From contig NZ_AP023287.1 in NCBI RefSeq assembly GCF_014218295.1, positions 992,001 through 1,056,000 on the forward strand: DNA of 64,000 bases. Reading direction: 5' to 3'. The notes below the pieces were generated by a model. It was not told where the DNA came from. It ran no database searches and worked only from the letters and a program-made list of their open reading frames with translations. Position 1 is the first letter of the stretch. Each line of letters opens with the position of its first letter. The translations under genes and the position numbers were made by a program. Of this stretch, positions 8,040-18,189 are shown one piece after another. This stretch comes from Mycolicibacterium litorale. GTDB lineage: Bacteria > Actinomycetota > Actinomycetes > Mycobacteriales > Mycobacteriaceae.

Positions 8040-8558
8040 ATGGCACTCAAGACCGACATCCGCGGAATGGTGTGGAAGTACCCGGAGACGTTCGTGGTGG
8101 GCCGCGAGCAGATCCGGCAGTACGCGGCCGCCGTGAAGGCCAAGGACCCGGCGAGCCACGACGTGGAGGCCGCGGCGAAGCTGGGGCACGAGGGACTCGT
8201 CGCGCCCCCGACGTTCATGTCGATCCTCGCGGTGATGACGCAGCGGCACTTCTTCCAGCATGTCGACGTGGGCTTCGAGACCATGCAGATCGTGCAGGTC
8301 GACCAGAAGTTCCTGTTCCACCGTCCGATCAAAGAGGGCGACCGGCTCAACGCCACGATGCACATCGAGACGGTCGACGAGCGGTTCGGCGCCGACATCG
8401 TCACCACGCGCAACGTGCTGACCGACGACGACGGCGACGTGGTCATGGAGGCGTTCACCACGCTGATGGGCCACGAAGGCGACAACTCCATCTCCGCGGG
8501 GTGGGATCCGGAGACCGGTCAGGTGGTCCGCAAGCCGGTCAAGCACGAAGCGGATTAG
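8040..8558 (+). CDS. hadC: (3R)-hydroxyacyl-ACP dehydratase subunit HadC
   Basis: A 172-residue HadA paralog (MALKTDIRGMVWKYPETFVVG at the N-terminus) with the same hot-dog blocks: EGLVAPPTFMSILAVMTQ and MQIVQVDQKFLFHRPIKEGDR. It has a non-catalytic role and partners HadB for long-chain meromycolate intermediates. It ends the hadABC operon and is followed by the tRNA-Trp gene after 146 bp. Confidence 0.95.
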   Translation: MALKTDIRGMVWKYPETFVVGREQIRQYAAAVKAKDPASHDVEAAAKLGHEGLVAPPTFMSILAVMTQRHFFQHVDVGFETMQIVQVDQKFLFHRPIKEGDRLNATMHIETVDERFGADIVTTRNVLTDDDGDVVMEAFTTLMGHEGDNSISAGWDPETGQVVRKPVKHEAD

Positions 8559-8704
8559 TAACTGGGACCGGCGGCGCGCTACACTCGGTCCTCGGGGTTT
8601 TCCCATTACAGCGCGCTTCCGACCGAACGGCGGGGAGCGCGCGAATTGTGTGAGCCCCGTGCCTGGTGACGACGGTGCCGCAGCGTAGGCAGGGTCGTTT
8701 CCGA

Positions 8705-8777
<73 letters not shown>

Positions 8778-8859
8778 CAAACTGAATACTGGACAAGTGT
8801 GGACACTGGACAGTGATGACAACGAACAGTCCACAGGAACCTGAGACGAAAGGCATGCG

Positions 8860-9306
8860 GTGAGCGACGAGCGCGATAGTGCCGGCTCCGCAGGCACCGG
8901 TAACGACGCGGAGACCGACGGCGTCGAGGACACTCGCGGTCAGACCGCGGTGGTGACCCGGCCGCTGCGCCCCACCGGCAAGCGGACGCGGCGCGCGGCC
9001 GTCGACACCGATGCCGAATCGGATGCCGTCGAGCTCACCGAGAGCACGGGCACCGAGAACGGCTCAGGCAAGACCAAGAAGAAGACCGCGAAGAAGGAGC
9101 CGGGTCGCTACCCGAATCCCTTCCTCTTCGTCGTCAACTACATCAAGCAGGTCATCGCCGAGCTGCGCAAGGTCATCTGGCCGAACCGCAAGCAGATGGT
9201 CAGCTACACCACCGTTGTGCTGGTGTTCCTCGCCTTCATGGTGGCGCTGATCGCCGGGTTCGACTATGGCCTGGCCCGACTGGTCGGACTGGTGTTCGGC
9301 GAATAG
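8860..9306 (+). CDS. secE: Preprotein translocase subunit SecE
   Basis: A 148-residue protein with GTG start at 8860. The first ~85 residues are an acidic, low-complexity extension typical of mycobacterial SecE ([25 protein letters not shown]). The conserved part begins at [22 protein letters not shown], followed by the single membrane helix [21 protein letters not shown]. SecE stabilises SecY in the translocon. It lies between tRNA-Trp and nusG in the universal secE-nusG-rplK-rplA order. Confidence 0.95.
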   Translation: MSDERDSAGSAGTGNDAETDGVEDTRGQTAVVTRPLRPTGKRTRRAAVDTDAESDAVELTESTGTENGSGKTKKKTAKKEPGRYPNPFLFVVNYIKQVIAELRKVIWPNRKQMVSYTTVVLVFLAFMVALIAGFDYGLARLVGLVFGE

Positions 9307-9324
9307 CCGAGGATCGGCCAGTAA

Positions 9325-10185
<861 letters not shown>

Positions 10186-10219
10186 CTCAAGCCCCAGAAG
10201 AGAAGGAACAAACAACAGC

Positions 10220-10648
10220 ATGGCCCCGAAGAAGAAGGTCACCGGGCTGATCAAGCTGCAGATCCAGGCCGGGCAGGCCAACCCCGCCCCGCCCGTGGGT
10301 CCGGCGCTCGGCCAGCACGGCGTCAACATCATGGAGTTCTGCAAGGCGTACAACGCGGCGACGGAGTCGCAGCGCGGCAACGTCATCCCCGTGGAGATCA
10401 CCGTCTACGAGGACCGCAGCTTCACCTTTGCGCTCAAGACGCCGCCGGCAGCCAAGCTGCTGCTGAAGGCCGCCGGGGTGCAGAAGGGTTCCGGTGAGCC
10501 GCACAAGACCAAGGTCGCCACGGTGACGTGGGATCAGGTGCGCGAGATCGCCGAGACCAAGAAGGCCGACCTGAACGCCAACGACATCGATCAGGCCGCC
10601 AAGATCATCGCCGGCACCGCCCGGTCGATGGGGATCACCGTCGAATAA
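10220..10648 (+). CDS. rplK: 50S ribosomal protein L11
   Basis: A 142-residue L11 with the N-terminal signature [21 protein letters not shown] and the C-terminal RNA-binding domain ending [11 protein letters not shown]. It binds 23S rRNA at the GTPase centre and is needed for RelA-type stringent signalling. The start at 10220 follows an agaagagaaggaac ribosome-binding region. Confidence 0.97.
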   Translation: MAPKKKVTGLIKLQIQAGQANPAPPVGPALGQHGVNIMEFCKAYNAATESQRGNVIPVEITVYEDRSFTFALKTPPAAKLLLKAAGVQKGSGEPHKTKVATVTWDQVREIAETKKADLNANDIDQAAKIIAGTARSMGITVE

Positions 10649-10655
10649 TTCGGCG

Positions 10656-10782
10656 CGTTCGTCGAGATTGCACTGAGGGTCGCGAATCTCCCGACTTCAC
10701 AACCGTGAGCGCAATCTTGACGCCGTAAGCGTGGGAGGGCCAGCTCCGGCCCGCCAACCACAACTCTGAGTAGGAGAAGTCA
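10656..10782 (+). promoter_or_regulatory. rplK-rplA spacer with paired segments, possible leader
   Basis: The 134-bp spacer holds long-range complementary segments agattgc (from about 10664) and gcaatct (about 10711), and a gggcc-agctcc-ggccc hairpin shortly before the rplA ribosome-binding site (gtaggagaagt). This could be an L1 autoregulatory site or a secondary rplA promoter region. The role is inferred. Confidence 0.25.
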
Positions 10783-11490
10783 ATGAGCAAGAACAGCAAG
10801 GCATACCGCGAAGCCGCGGAGAAGGTCGACAAGACCAAGCTCTACACGCCGCTGGAGGCCGCGAAGCTGGCCAAGGAGACGTCGTCGAAGAAGCAGGACG
10901 CCACCGTCGAGGTCGCGATCCGGCTGGGCGTCGACCCGCGTAAGGCCGATCAGATGGTGCGCGGCACCGTGAACCTGCCGCACGGCACCGGTAAGACCGC
11001 GCGCGTCGCGGTGTTCGCCGTGGGGGACAAGGCCGAGCAGGCCGCGGCCGCGGGCGCGGACATCGTCGGCAGCGACGATCTGATCGAGCAGATCCAGGGC
11101 GGCATGCTGGACTTCGACGCGGCGATCGCGACGCCGGACCAGATGGCCAAGGTGGGGCGCATCGCGCGCATCCTGGGCCCGCGCGGCCTGATGCCCAACC
11201 CGAAGACCGGCACGGTGACCGCCGACGTGGCCAAGGCCGTGCAGGACATCAAGGGCGGCAAGATCAACTTCCGCGTGGACAAGCAGGCCAACCTGCACAT
11301 CGTGATCGGCAAGGCCTCGTTCGACGAGAAGAAGCTGGCCGAGAACTACGGAGCCGCGCTCGATGAGATCCTGCGCGCCAAGCCGTCGGCATCGAAGGGC
11401 CGTTACCTGAAGAAGATCGTCGTGTCGACGACGACGGGCCCGGGCATCCCGGTCGACCCGCAGGTGACGCGCAACTTCGCCGAGGCGTAG
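10783..11490 (+). CDS. rplA: 50S ribosomal protein L1
   Basis: A 235-residue L1 protein with the family signature segment [20 protein letters not shown] and an N-terminus ([15 protein letters not shown]) shared by mycobacterial L1. It binds 23S rRNA at the mobile L1 stalk and, in other bacteria, represses its own operon. ATG at 10783 is preceded by taggagaag. It is the last core gene before the accessory island; in M. tuberculosis the next genes are mmaA4 to mmaA1, here found from 58857. Confidence 0.97.
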   Translation: MSKNSKAYREAAEKVDKTKLYTPLEAAKLAKETSSKKQDATVEVAIRLGVDPRKADQMVRGTVNLPHGTGKTARVAVFAVGDKAEQAAAAGADIVGSDDLIEQIQGGMLDFDAAIATPDQMAKVGRIARILGPRGLMPNPKTGTVTADVAKAVQDIKGGKINFRVDKQANLHIVIGKASFDEKKLAENYGAALDEILRAKPSASKGRYLKKIVVSTTTGPGIPVDPQVTRNFAEA

Positions 11491-11537
11491 CGCCAGCCGG
11501 AGCCGACCCGCGGCACCGAGGCCTGAGTCGCTCAAGT

Positions 11538-11570
11538 CCGAACGCCCCCGCCATCGGCGGGGGCGTTCGG
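11538..11570 (+). terminator. Terminator hairpin after rplA
   Basis: Perfect 15-bp arms, ccgaacgcccccgcc (11538-11552) and ggcgggggcgttcgg (11556-11570), with a 3-nt loop and no U-tract, 47 bp after the rplA stop. It is the probable end of the secE-nusG-rplK-rplA transcript. Confidence 0.8.
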
Positions 11571-11589
11571 CGTTCGACGGGCGACGCTG

Positions 11590-11775
11590 TCAGAACGCCT
11601 GCATCTGCCTGATGGCGGGCAGGCCGACAGCCTTGTGTTTGGTCACCTGGCAGTGCTCGATGACATCCAGGACGGCATTTCCGCGAAACCAGCGTCGTTT
11701 GCCTTTGTAACCACATTGGCACTGTGCCTGGTTATTGAGCCAGGAAGTGACCAGGTACGCCTGCGGACCATCCAT
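11590..11775 (-). CDS. Small cysteine/histidine-rich hypothetical protein
   Basis: A 61-residue frame from ATG 11775 (MDGPQAYLVTSWLNNQ) containing QCQCGYKGKRRWFRG and DVIEHCQVTKHKA. The CxC and HC...H pattern could form a small zinc-binding unit: a basic, aromatic knuckle then an amphipathic helix. Composition looks protein-like from this ATG, whereas the longer frame upstream (to 12141) looks random. It converges on the rplA terminator. I do not recognise the family with certainty. It may mark the last ancestral gene before the island. Confidence 0.45.
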   Translation of the reverse strand: MDGPQAYLVTSWLNNQAQCQCGYKGKRRWFRGNAVLDVIEHCQVTKHKAVGLPAIRQMQAF

Positions 11776-12764
11776 GTCGCCAGAGTAGCTGTAGCAAATA
11801 GGTGCTGGATGAGAACGCGATCCCCGTAAGGTTTGATTAGAGGACTGGCCGAGGCCACGAGGCGCGACAATCGGTGTACGAACAGGCGCCAGTCGCCGGT
11901 CGAGACCTACGGGAAGGCCTTTGGGCTCCGCCTTCGCTCGCGGCTCGGACACGCAAGGCTGAAGTTCCCTGCGGCGGTCGGAGCATTGGGAACCCAAGCG
12001 AAAGTGCTGATGCGCGCCGGCGCCGGGGCAGCGCCTCACATGCCGTATTTGGCTCGACGGGCTCAGGCGCCGCACGGTTGCACAGCGACTTTTGTAGCGG
12101 CGCACCACCTCCGCGACTCGGTCCACGTGTACGGCCAACAACAGATCGATGCGTGCCTCGGCAGACGTCCGGTCCGCACGTACGCGGGCCGCGCTCTACA
12201 GTTGATGGCCGCGAGAGTCGGAGGCTCGGCGCGCAAGCGGCCCTCGAGGTCGCGCCACTATCGATGCCCCCGGCGTGGCGTTAGGCGATTCGTACCGAAA
12301 TTGGTGCGGGGGCGGTTCACACCCTATTAACGGCGGGCTACTAGGTTTTAACGGGCGGTGCTGGCTATCGGTGTGATGCAGGAGTTCACCGACAGTGGTT
12401 TGCCCGCTTTTGAACATTCGCAGGACATCCTGGCAAACGATAACCATGTGAGCAGCCGAGGCTGATCGAACCCCCAGAGTGGGGAACTACGTGGAGAATC
12501 GTCCCGAAGTGCCTCTTCTTGAGGCTGCAATTCCTGCACCTACACGCGGTTTTCGCAACGTTGACCTGCCAAATCGTAGCTGTCCGCAGCCAACGGCGTT
12601 CAGTCATGGGGACGTTGTCGAAAGGTGGTGATTGGCGCTGCCGTGGCCTATAAATTCCGTGATACGGACCCTCGCGGAGCGCTGCGAGTTCCTGTTGACA
12701 CGACCACTGCGGTCTGAGAAACTTTGCTCACTGAATGTCGATCTAAATACAAAAAGGGGGGGAC
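11776..12764. other. Left border of the accessory island, no gene supported
   Basis: About 1 kb with several overlapping open frames on both strands, none with a ribosome-binding site or recognisable family. Base composition falls from the high-GC core towards the lower-GC island around 12.3-12.6 kb. A taggttttaac segment and scattered short repeats are visible but no IS ends. Confidence 0.4.
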
Positions 12765-13136
12765 ATGTCGGCTATGGCGACACGTTTTCGTGGGGGAGTT
12801 ACTCGACTGCAGGTAGGTACCGCAGCATGCGCGGTCGCTGCCGCTGCTGCCTTCCCGGCAGTGGTTGCCAATGCGGAGCCGGCTGTGCCGGCGCCCATCG
12901 CGCCGGTGACGCAGATTCTGATCGACGCGCCGTTGAGCCCGATCATGAACATCGCTGAGCAGCCGGGCACGCCTGCCTGGTTGGAGAACGGCCGTACGAT
13001 CATCGACCGGTTCGGTGCGCTGATCTTCAGGGTTGCCGGAGCGATCATTGCGCCATTCGTCGCGGTGGCCCAGGAGATCATCACCGCCGTTCAGCGCTTC
13101 TTCCAGATCGGGCCGTACTCGACAGGCCGCGGCTAG
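12765..13136 (+). CDS. Small secreted hypothetical protein
   Basis: A 123-residue protein starting at ATG 12765 behind a strong aaaaaggggggga ribosome-binding region. A Sec signal peptide is clear: positive N-region (MATRFRGGVTRL), hydrophobic AACAVAAAAAFPAVV and a cleavage site near ANAEP. The mature part is Ala/Pro-rich, then has an amphipathic helix IDRFGALIFRVAGAIIAPFVAVAQEIITAVQRF. No domain is recognised. It is followed by a strong hairpin (13161-13190), so it is a monocistronic unit at the front of the polysaccharide locus. Confidence 0.7.
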   Translation: MSAMATRFRGGVTRLQVGTAACAVAAAAAFPAVVANAEPAVPAPIAPVTQILIDAPLSPIMNIAEQPGTPAWLENGRTIIDRFGALIFRVAGAIIAPFVAVAQEIITAVQRFFQIGPYSTGRG

Positions 13137-13160
13137 GCATCTGCTCTCGGCGACACATCT

Positions 13161-13190
13161 GGTGCGGTTCGTAGCTGTACGAACCGCACC
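13161..13190 (+). terminator. Terminator hairpin
   Basis: Perfect 13-bp arms ggtgcggttcgta (13161-13173) and tacgaaccgcacc (13178-13190) around a gctg loop, 25 bp after the secreted-protein stop. Confidence 0.75.
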
Positions 13191-13270
13191 GGTGTTTGCA
13201 GCTATGCGAATTAACGCTTCATTTGAACGCGGGTCATCAATGACTCCACGTATTCGCGCGTTGGTAGTTT

Positions 13271-14380
13271 ATGCGTGACTCAAAGAGTGACGACGACGCG
13301 AGAGACGGTTCTTCTAGACTTGACGAGGGAGAGGGGCGGCCGAAGATGCTGCGACATCTTCGGCGCCATCCTGTGGCTTTCGGTGGGCTCGTCGTCCTAG
13401 TTCTGTTGGTAGCTTTCGGCGGATGGCTAGCGATCCGCGCCTTCGAGGCGAAATCCAACCTGGAGGCAGCGCGGAACAACGCTCAACAGGCGAAGGACGC
13501 GCTACTCGATGGCGACACCCAAGGTGCCGCTGCGCATGCGGGTGACGCGCAATTGCACGCGCAGCAAGCACGCGACGCGACTCATTCGGTTCCGTGGAAC
13601 ATCGCTTCCGCAGTTCCATGGATAGGTGATCCATTCACCACGGGTCGGGAAATTTCCGACGTCGTACTTGGTCTCGCGACGGATGTACTGCAGCCTGCCG
13701 CGAAGGTCGGCGCCGTACTTTCGCCTGACCAGCTACTGCAAGGCAACCGTGTAAACGTTCAGGCGCTACGCGAGCGCGAGCCCGAGCTGAGAGCCCTGGC
13801 TGCCGCTGCCACCGAACTCAACGAAAACGCCCGCGGGATATCGGATCCGAACTACGTCTCAGTGTTGGCGGACGCGCGTTCGCAATTGCAGGAACAGACC
13901 GCCAACGTCGCTGGCTTGCTTGACAACACCGCAATGGCCGCACGTCTCGCGCCCTCAATGATGGGAGCAGACGGCACGCGGACGTATTTCATGGCTTTCC
14001 AGACCAATGCCGAGGCCCGAGGCACGGGGGGCTTACTCGGAGGGTTCGGCCTCTTGCGGTTCGATAACGGCACTGCAACCGTCGACACACTCGCTTCAAA
14101 CCGAGATCTGAAGGGCGCCTCGGCCTCATTGGACCTCGGCCGCGAGTTCACCGAAATGTACGGGTTCACCAATCCCACTACGGATTTTCGTAACAGCAAC
14201 TTGAGTTCTCACTTCCCCTACGCGGCACAGATCTGGAAGTCGATGTGGGCGGAGCAGACAGGGTTGAATGTCGACGGGGTGATCGCCCTGGACCCCGTGG
14301 CGCTGAGTTACGTGCTTGGCGCAGTAGGTTCGGTAAAGATGCCTGATGGTGAGGTGATCACCAAGGACAACGTTGTAGAG
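13271..14380 (+). pseudogene. DUF4012 domain-containing protein, N-terminal part (interrupted by an IS)
   Basis: The first 370 codons of a DUF4012 membrane protein: a cytoplasmic N-tail, one membrane helix (VAFGGLVVLVLLVAFGGWLAI), a coiled linker and the extracellular domain with the hallmark TYFMAFQTNAEARGTGGLLGGFG. DUF4012 genes are frequent in actinobacterial exopolysaccharide clusters. An IS1081-like element enters after codon 370 (KDNVVE). Joining 14380 to 15816 restores one continuous 613-residue frame through LTESTAYSRFPTDQ, so the gene was intact before the insertion. ATG 13346 with a gagaggggcgg ribosome-binding site is an alternative start. Confidence 0.88.
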
Positions 14381-15807
14381 GGTTGCGTCCACCAAGGTGG
14401 TGTACGAGTCGGACCTGATCAGCGGTACCGGCGTGTCGCAGCCGAGTGATTGAAGGTCATCGCGTGATTCTTCGAGAGACCGACCAAAGTCACTCGAGCA
14501 AAGGAATCGACGCGATGACCACTGCCCACAATATCGACCTGCCTGCCGTGCTGGCCGAACGACTCACCACCGCCCATCCCGACGTGCTGCGCGAGCTGCT
14601 GGCCATGTTCATCCACACCTTGATGGGCGCCGAAGCTGATGCCCTGTGTGGGGCCGGCTACGGCGAGCGCAGCAGCGAGCGCACCAACTCGCGCAACGGG
14701 TATCGGCACCGCCAGTTCGACACCCGCGCCGGTTCGTTGGACCTGGCGATCCCGAAGTTGCGGCACGGTTCCTACTTCCCCGATTGGCTGTTGGAACGTC
14801 GAAAGCGCGCTGAACGGGCTCTGACCACCGTGGTGGCCACCTGCTATCTGCTCGGGGTGTCGACGCGGCGGATGGACAAACTGGTCGAGACGCTGGGCAT
14901 CACGTCGCTATCGAAGTCCCAGGTCAGCGTGATGGCCAAGGAACTCGACGGCGCGGTCGAGGCGTTCCGCACCCGGCCGCTGGATGCCGGCCCTTACACG
15001 TTCGTGGCCGCCGACGCGCTGGTGCTCAAGGTCCGTGAAGGTGGGCGGGTGGTCAACGTGCACGCGCTGATCGCGGTCGGTGTGAACGCCGAGGGGCGCC
15101 GCGAGATCCTGGGCATCGATGTCACCACCGCCGAAGACGGGGCGGGCTGGCTGACGTTCTGGCGGTCACTGTCCGCTCGCGGCCTGTCCGGGGTACGGCT
15201 GGTCACCAGCGACGCTCACGCCGGGTTGGTGGCCGCGATCGGCGCGACGCTGCCTGGGGCGGCCTGGCAGCGCTGCAGAACGCACTACACGACGAACCTG
15301 ATGGCCGTCACCCCGAAGTCGTCGTGGCCCTGGGTTCGCACGCTGTTGCACTCGGTGTTCGACCAGCCTGATGCTGAATCGGTTGCTGCTCAATATGATC
15401 GGATTACCGACGCGTTGGCCGACAAACTGCCCAAAGTCGCTGAGCACCTCGAAGCCGCCCGCGCGGACCTGCTGGCGTTCACCGCCTTCCCCAAACAGAT
15501 CTGGCGCCAGATTTGGAGCAACAACCCGCAGGAGCGGCTCAACAAGGAAATCCGACGCCGCACCGACGTCGTCGGCATCTTCCCCGACCGCGACGCACTG
15601 ATCCGCCTCGTCGGCGCGGTGCTCGCCGAACAACACGACGAATGGGCCGAATCCCGGCGCTACCTCGGCCTCGATGTGCTGAGCAAATCACGCGCCGTCA
15701 ACGACACCCCAACCGAACAGGAGGACACCCCCGCAGTGCTAACCGCCTGAACCATCACCACGAAGAATCACACGACGACGTCGTACACCACGTCCCTGGA
15801 CTTGACC
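14381..15807 (+). mobile_element. IS1081-like element, IS256 family
   Basis: A 1427-bp element bounded by an 8-bp target duplication ttgtagag (14373-14380 and 15808-15815). Its ends are imperfect inverted repeats that share ggt...gtcca....gtggtgtacga. It carries one transposase gene in the same direction as the interrupted DUF4012 gene. The perfect duplication and intact transposase suggest a recent insertion. Confidence 0.93.
14515..15750 (+). CDS. IS256 family transposase, IS1081-like
   Basis: A 411-residue mutator-type transposase. ATG 14515 begins MTTAHNIDLPAVLAERL, the conserved N-terminus. DDE residues lie in FVAADALVLKV (D), [10 protein letters not shown] (D) and [22 protein letters not shown] (E). 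The NGYRHRQFDTR and RRMDKLVETLG segments closely resemble IS1081 of the M. tuberculosis complex. The frame is full length with no lesion, so the element is probably still active. Confidence 0.95.
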   Translation: MTTAHNIDLPAVLAERLTTAHPDVLRELLAMFIHTLMGAEADALCGAGYGERSSERTNSRNGYRHRQFDTRAGSLDLAIPKLRHGSYFPDWLLERRKRAERALTTVVATCYLLGVSTRRMDKLVETLGITSLSKSQVSVMAKELDGAVEAFRTRPLDAGPYTFVAADALVLKVREGGRVVNVHALIAVGVNAEGRREILGIDVTTAEDGAGWLTFWRSLSARGLSGVRLVTSDAHAGLVAAIGATLPGAAWQRCRTHYTTNLMAVTPKSSWPWVRTLLHSVFDQPDAESVAAQYDRITDALADKLPKVAEHLEAARADLLAFTAFPKQIWRQIWSNNPQERLNKEIRRRTDVVGIFPDRDALIRLVGAVLAEQHDEWAESRRYLGLDVLSKSRAVNDTPTEQEDTPAVLTA

Positions 15808-15815
15808 TTGTAGAG

Positions 15816-16547
15816 CTCACTGAATCCACCGCGTACAGTCGTTTCCCCACAGATCAGACGGCACGCAAAAAGTATCTTCAGGACATCGCCAGCGAAGTGG
15901 TCCGAAAGGTCACCGGCCGAGTCGAATCGCCGCAGAAGCTCCTCGACGCCTTGGGGAAGGCGGCTGGCGAACGCCGGATCGCGGTGTGGAGTTCTACGCC
16001 AGCCGACCAGGAGTTGCTCGAACAGACACCGTTGGCTCACGTGGTTCCCGACGATCCCGCACCGTACGCCGGCGTCGTGATCAACAACCTCGGCGGGAAC
16101 AAGCTCGACTACTACTTGAGAAGACAGATCGAGTATGTCGCGGACGGCTGTAGCGCTGACACTAGGAATTCCACCGTCACGATCCGGCTGTCGAACGAAG
16201 CGCCGAAGGAAGGGCTTCCGGATTACGTCGCCGCCGCACCTGGAATTCGTTCCGACATCCCCCTCGACGTGCCGAGGGGTGCGATGGTCACCTCCGTGCG
16301 TTTGTTGGCAACGAAGGGTGCGACGTTGACCAGCGCATTGGTCGACGGGCAACAGGTGCCTGTCTTCAGCGGGATAGAGCGAGGCCATCCCACCTTCGAG
16401 GTGCAGCTGGGCATACCGCCCGGACAATCCGGTGATTTGAGCTTCCGACTCTCGGAGCCAACGGCAGCCGGACCAGCGCGTGTCCCGGTGCAGCCGTTGA
16501 TCGATACCGTCAAGCCGAAGGTATCGGTGCCTCAGTGCTCGGAGTAG
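15816..16547 (+). pseudogene. DUF4012 domain-containing protein, C-terminal part (after the IS)
   Basis: Codons 371-613 of the interrupted gene, resuming in frame directly after the right target duplication (LTESTAYSRFPTDQTARKKY). It contains the end of the DUF4012 domain and a beta-rich tail with VTIRLSNEAP and VQLGIPPGQSGDLSFRLSEP, ending SVPQCSE. It has no start or ribosome-binding site of its own. A fusion read-through from the transposase frame is possible, but such a protein would lack the membrane anchor. Confidence 0.85.
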
Positions 16548-16705
16548 GCCGAATTAGGCAGCGCGGACGGCACGGAAAGCCACTATGGCCATGCAATCAA
16601 GTGAATGCCCGCGACGTGTAGAGAAAAGTTGGGCGATTCCGGACGCGTGAGAAACCCGACGTTGCAGAACGGGGCTTTGGGGGGTTGCAGAATGAGGGAG
16701 TGGGG

Positions 16706-18091
16706 ATGAATCTACTGGACGTCGTGAAGCTATTGCGATCCCGGTGGATCACTATATGCGTCACGATTGTGGTCTCGACCTTCGGGGCTGTTGTGGTCAC
16801 GCTACTCACAACCCCTCTATATCAGGCATCGACACGGCTATTCGTCTCCACTTCGGCTGGCTCATCCGTATCGGAAATCTACCAAGGCAATAGGTTTTCC
16901 CAAGAACGCGTGATCTCATATGCCGAGTTGCTGATGGGGGACGCGTTAGCCCAGCGAACAATCGATAAACTCCAACTTGATATGCGCCCAGATGAATTGC
17001 GCGAGAACGTGACCGCGAGCGCGAAGCGAGACACAGTCTTGATAAACGTCAAAGTGCTCGACGAGTCGCCGGTACGGGCGCGCGATGTTGCTAACACGCT
17101 ATCCGATGAATTCGTTCTCTTAGTGCGTGAATTAGAGACTCCAGAAAACGGGGTTAGCCCGGATGCTCGTGTCGTCGTCGAGCAGCGGGCCTCGATTCCC
17201 AATCATCCAGTAGTCCCAGAACCCGCGCGAAACATTGCTATCGGGCTAGCCGCGGGAGTTCTGCTTGGAATTGCACTCGCAGTCTTGCGCGATAGGCTCG
17301 ACAACACCGTTAAGGATCGAGACGCTCTCGAAGAGCTCACTGGCACAGGTCTTGTCGGTACCATTCCACTCGACAAAGAACGCCGGAAGGAACCGGCGAT
17401 CTCTTTCCGTAGTGACGACTCAACAATCGCTGAGTCTTTCCGAAAGCTACGGACAAATCTGCAATTTCTTTCGGTCGATAATCCGCCTCGAGTGATTATC
17501 ATAACGAGTTCAGTGCCGAGTGAGGGAAAGTCGACGTCAGCGATAAACATTGCGCTCGCTTTGGCGGAGGCTGAGCATAACGTTCTGCTGGTTGATGGTG
17601 ATATGCGACGTCCGACCCTGCACAAATACCTCAACTTGGTCGGCTCTGTTGGCTTCAGCACGGTACTCAGTGGCGGGACAACTCTGGCGGACGCTCTGCA
17701 GAAGTCAAGATTCCCGGGGCTGCACGTCCTCACGTCTGGACCTATCCCGCCCAACCCGAGCGAATTATTGGCTTCCCTGGCGACTAAGAAGCTGCTCAGT
17801 GAGATGCGCGCGCAGTTTGACTACGTCATCATCGACTCGACGCCGTTGCTTGCGGTTACAGACGCCGCAATCCTCGCAGCGAGTGGCGATGGGGTTCTAA
17901 TAATCGCCCGGTTCGGGCAGACCAAGCGTGAGCAACTGTCACATGCCGTAGGTAGTCTCAAGGACGTTGGCGCCGCAGTACTCGGCGCAGTTTTCACGAT
18001 GATCCCTGCGCGCGGTCCCGACTCGTACAGCTATAACTACAGTTACTACGGGCAGAGCGAGAGCAAGAGTGATAAGTCGCGGCGCGGATGA
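16706..18091 (+). CDS. Polysaccharide biosynthesis tyrosine autokinase (Wzz domain plus BY-kinase)
   Basis: A 461-residue protein. ATG 16706 sits behind gagggagtgggg. The N-terminal Wzz part has one membrane helix near residue 15-37 (ITICVTIVVSTFGAVVVTLL), then the periplasmic segment, the PNHPVVPEP motif and a second helix (NIAIGLAAGVLLGIALAVL). The kinase part has Walker A SSVPSEGKSTSAIN (about 268-280), Walker A' NVLLVDGDMRRPTLH, Walker B YVIIDSTPLL and a C-terminal tyrosine cluster YSYNYSYYGQ for autophosphorylation. It controls chain length/export of Wzx/Wzy polysaccharides with a cognate phosphatase, probably the LMW-PTP at 52660-53220. Codon use is less GC-rich than in the core. Confidence 0.92.
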   Translation: MNLLDVVKLLRSRWITICVTIVVSTFGAVVVTLLTTPLYQASTRLFVSTSAGSSVSEIYQGNRFSQERVISYAELLMGDALAQRTIDKLQLDMRPDELRENVTASAKRDTVLINVKVLDESPVRARDVANTLSDEFVLLVRELETPENGVSPDARVVVEQRASIPNHPVVPEPARNIAIGLAAGVLLGIALAVLRDRLDNTVKDRDALEELTGTGLVGTIPLDKERRKEPAISFRSDDSTIAESFRKLRTNLQFLSVDNPPRVIIITSSVPSEGKSTSAINIALALAEAEHNVLLVDGDMRRPTLHKYLNLVGSVGFSTVLSGGTTLADALQKSRFPGLHVLTSGPIPPNPSELLASLATKKLLSEMRAQFDYVIIDSTPLLAVTDAAILAASGDGVLIIARFGQTKREQLSHAVGSLKDVGAAVLGAVFTMIPARGPDSYSYNYSYYGQSESKSDKSRRG

Positions 18092-18189
18092 CCCACCAAT
18101 TCGGCTCGGTTTGCTTCGGTCGACCCGTTTGCGCCAGCTGACTGCCGTGAGTTCGGTGACTCGCAGGTTGTGAAATTCAGGCCGCGGCT

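Noticed and set aside
11833-12330. 165-codon frame in the left border region
   Set aside because: Basic, low-complexity translation without a start signal; the region looks like junction DNA.
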